Assembly (NCBI RefSeq): GCF_900187965.1
Contig: NZ_FZNL01000038.1
Location: forward strand, 1 to 38,672
DNA from: Flavobacterium sp. ov086
GTDB taxonomy: Bacteria > Bacteroidota > Bacteroidia > Flavobacteriales > Flavobacteriaceae
Direction: 5' to 3'
DNA length: 38,672 nucleotides
Shown: positions 38,375-38,672 of the stretch, piece by piece
How positions within the stretch are numbered: the first letter of the stretch is position 1
Layout: each line of letters opens with the position of its first letter
Program-made: the position numbers and the translations under genes
The notes under the pieces: generated by a model
Told to the model about the DNA's origin: nothing
The model's input: only the letters and a program-made list of their open reading frames with translations
The model's database searches: none

Positions 38375-38672
38375 TTAAACAGTTGCAAGAACGTTCTTGC
38401 AACTGTTTTTGTTTTTATAGGTTCTTATTTGGATTTGATTTTGACAATGCATTTGATTTGGTGTTAGCATATGATTAGAATAATGTGGTCTTTGTTCATT
38501 GTAAATATTGATCGATTCTTTTATAATTTGTTTTGTAATTTTTATTTTTTGATGATATTTATCGATCATAAATTCTTGTTTTAAAATTCCATTAATTCTT
38601 TCTGCTACGGCATTTTCATACGGGTCTGAGTTTTGGGTCATACTGCATAAGACTTTATTTTTGATTAGTTCT
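38375..38672 (-). CDS. IS3-family transposase OrfB, C-terminal part
   Basis: Partial gene open through the right edge. An internal ATG at 38641 is not the start, since the frame continues upstream as ELIKNKVLCS before MTQNSDPYENAVAERING. The run SMTQNSDPYENAVAERINGILKQEF carries the final Glu of the DDE integrase (rve) domain, followed by INIYNEQRPHYSNHMLTPNQMH, the standard C-terminal motif of IS3 OrfB. The end of the gene overlaps a hairpin (GTTGCAAGAACGTTCTTGCAAC, about 38382-38403) that may serve as its terminator. Confidence 0.88.
   Translation of the reverse strand, partial: ELIKNKVLCSMTQNSDPYENAVAERINGILKQEFMIDKYHQKIKITKQIIKESINIYNEQRPHYSNHMLTPNQMHCQNQIQIRTYKNKNSCKNVLATV

Larger units (their letters stand above)
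38327..38672 (-). mobile_element. IS3-family insertion sequence, other end (continues beyond the right edge)
   Basis: The 3' end of an IS3-type element with its transposase on the minus strand. The tip at 38327 (TGTCTCGTCCTAAAAAAACG) matches the tip of the left-hand copy at 344. Both copies are in the same orientation and flank the whole window. Confidence 0.85.

Noticed and set aside
1..38672. Composite transposon carrying the methionine genes
   Set aside because: The flanking elements are in direct orientation, but the enclosed genes are core housekeeping functions of host-like composition and no outer target duplication can be checked. Independent insertions are simpler.

Overview
The window looks like a chromosome segment of a Flavobacterium-type member of the Bacteroidota. 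The DNA is AT-rich. Start codons lack Shine-Dalgarno sequences. The best promoters have the Bacteroidota form (TTTG near -33 and TAnnTTTG near -7), and the proteins are of flavobacterial type: split MetH, sulfite reductase with a C-terminal HEPN-like domain, and a TonB-dependent receptor. Almost all of it is one theme: assimilating sulfate to sulfide and making homocysteine, methionine and S-adenosylmethionine (SAM). Nearly every gene is on the minus strand, so transcription runs right to left.

Layout. 1-344: end of an IS3-family element. 422-3912: PLP decarboxylase, dicarboxylate/amino-acid symporter and a methyltransferase. 4023-9741: metF and the two halves of a split cobalamin-dependent methionine synthase, separated by an unknown membrane protein and headed by a SAM-I riboswitch (10072-10182). 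10346-11264: TfoX-like protein and a RelE/ParE-type toxin-antitoxin pair. 11367-20481: a sulfate-assimilation run (TSUP transporter, APS reductase cysH, cysD, cysN, sulfite reductase-HEPN, cobA, precorrin-2 dehydrogenase, ferredoxin-NADP reductase) with a divergent second TSUP gene and an Rrf2 regulator beyond it. 22224-23386: RDD protein and an alpha/beta hydrolase. 23450-29244: metX-thrA-lysE-osmC-metZ, headed by a second SAM-I riboswitch (29318-29424). 29613-36525: a small protein gene, a homoserine-dehydrogenase paralogue, metY, a second small protein gene and a TonB-dependent receptor. 37061-38311 (+): metK behind a SAM-II-type riboswitch with long loops. 38327-end: end of a second copy of the same IS3-type element in the same orientation.

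The most interesting system is not in the long ORFs. Three transcription units (TonB receptor; small protein plus metY; the second small protein) each begin with a Bacteroidota promoter, then a 21-34 codon leader ORF containing Met and Cys codons, then a strong intrinsic terminator. In each case the end of the leader ORF, or the bases just after its stop codon, can pair with the 5' arm of that terminator. This is the layout of ribosome-mediated attenuation, here apparently sensing methionine and/or cysteine supply. Two of the attenuators are followed by very small proteins (62 and 76 aa) sharing the C-terminal pattern SLLFxMYxxExExLFI, which I do not recognise. Together with three SAM riboswitches of two classes and an Rrf2 regulator with four cysteines, the region appears to read SAM level, Met/Cys-tRNA charging and possibly Fe-S or sulfur status in parallel.

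Intergenic DNA is rich in short palindromes, 43-bp direct repeats and low-complexity word repeats of probable chromosomal-repeat origin. No tRNA, rRNA or CRISPR array was seen.
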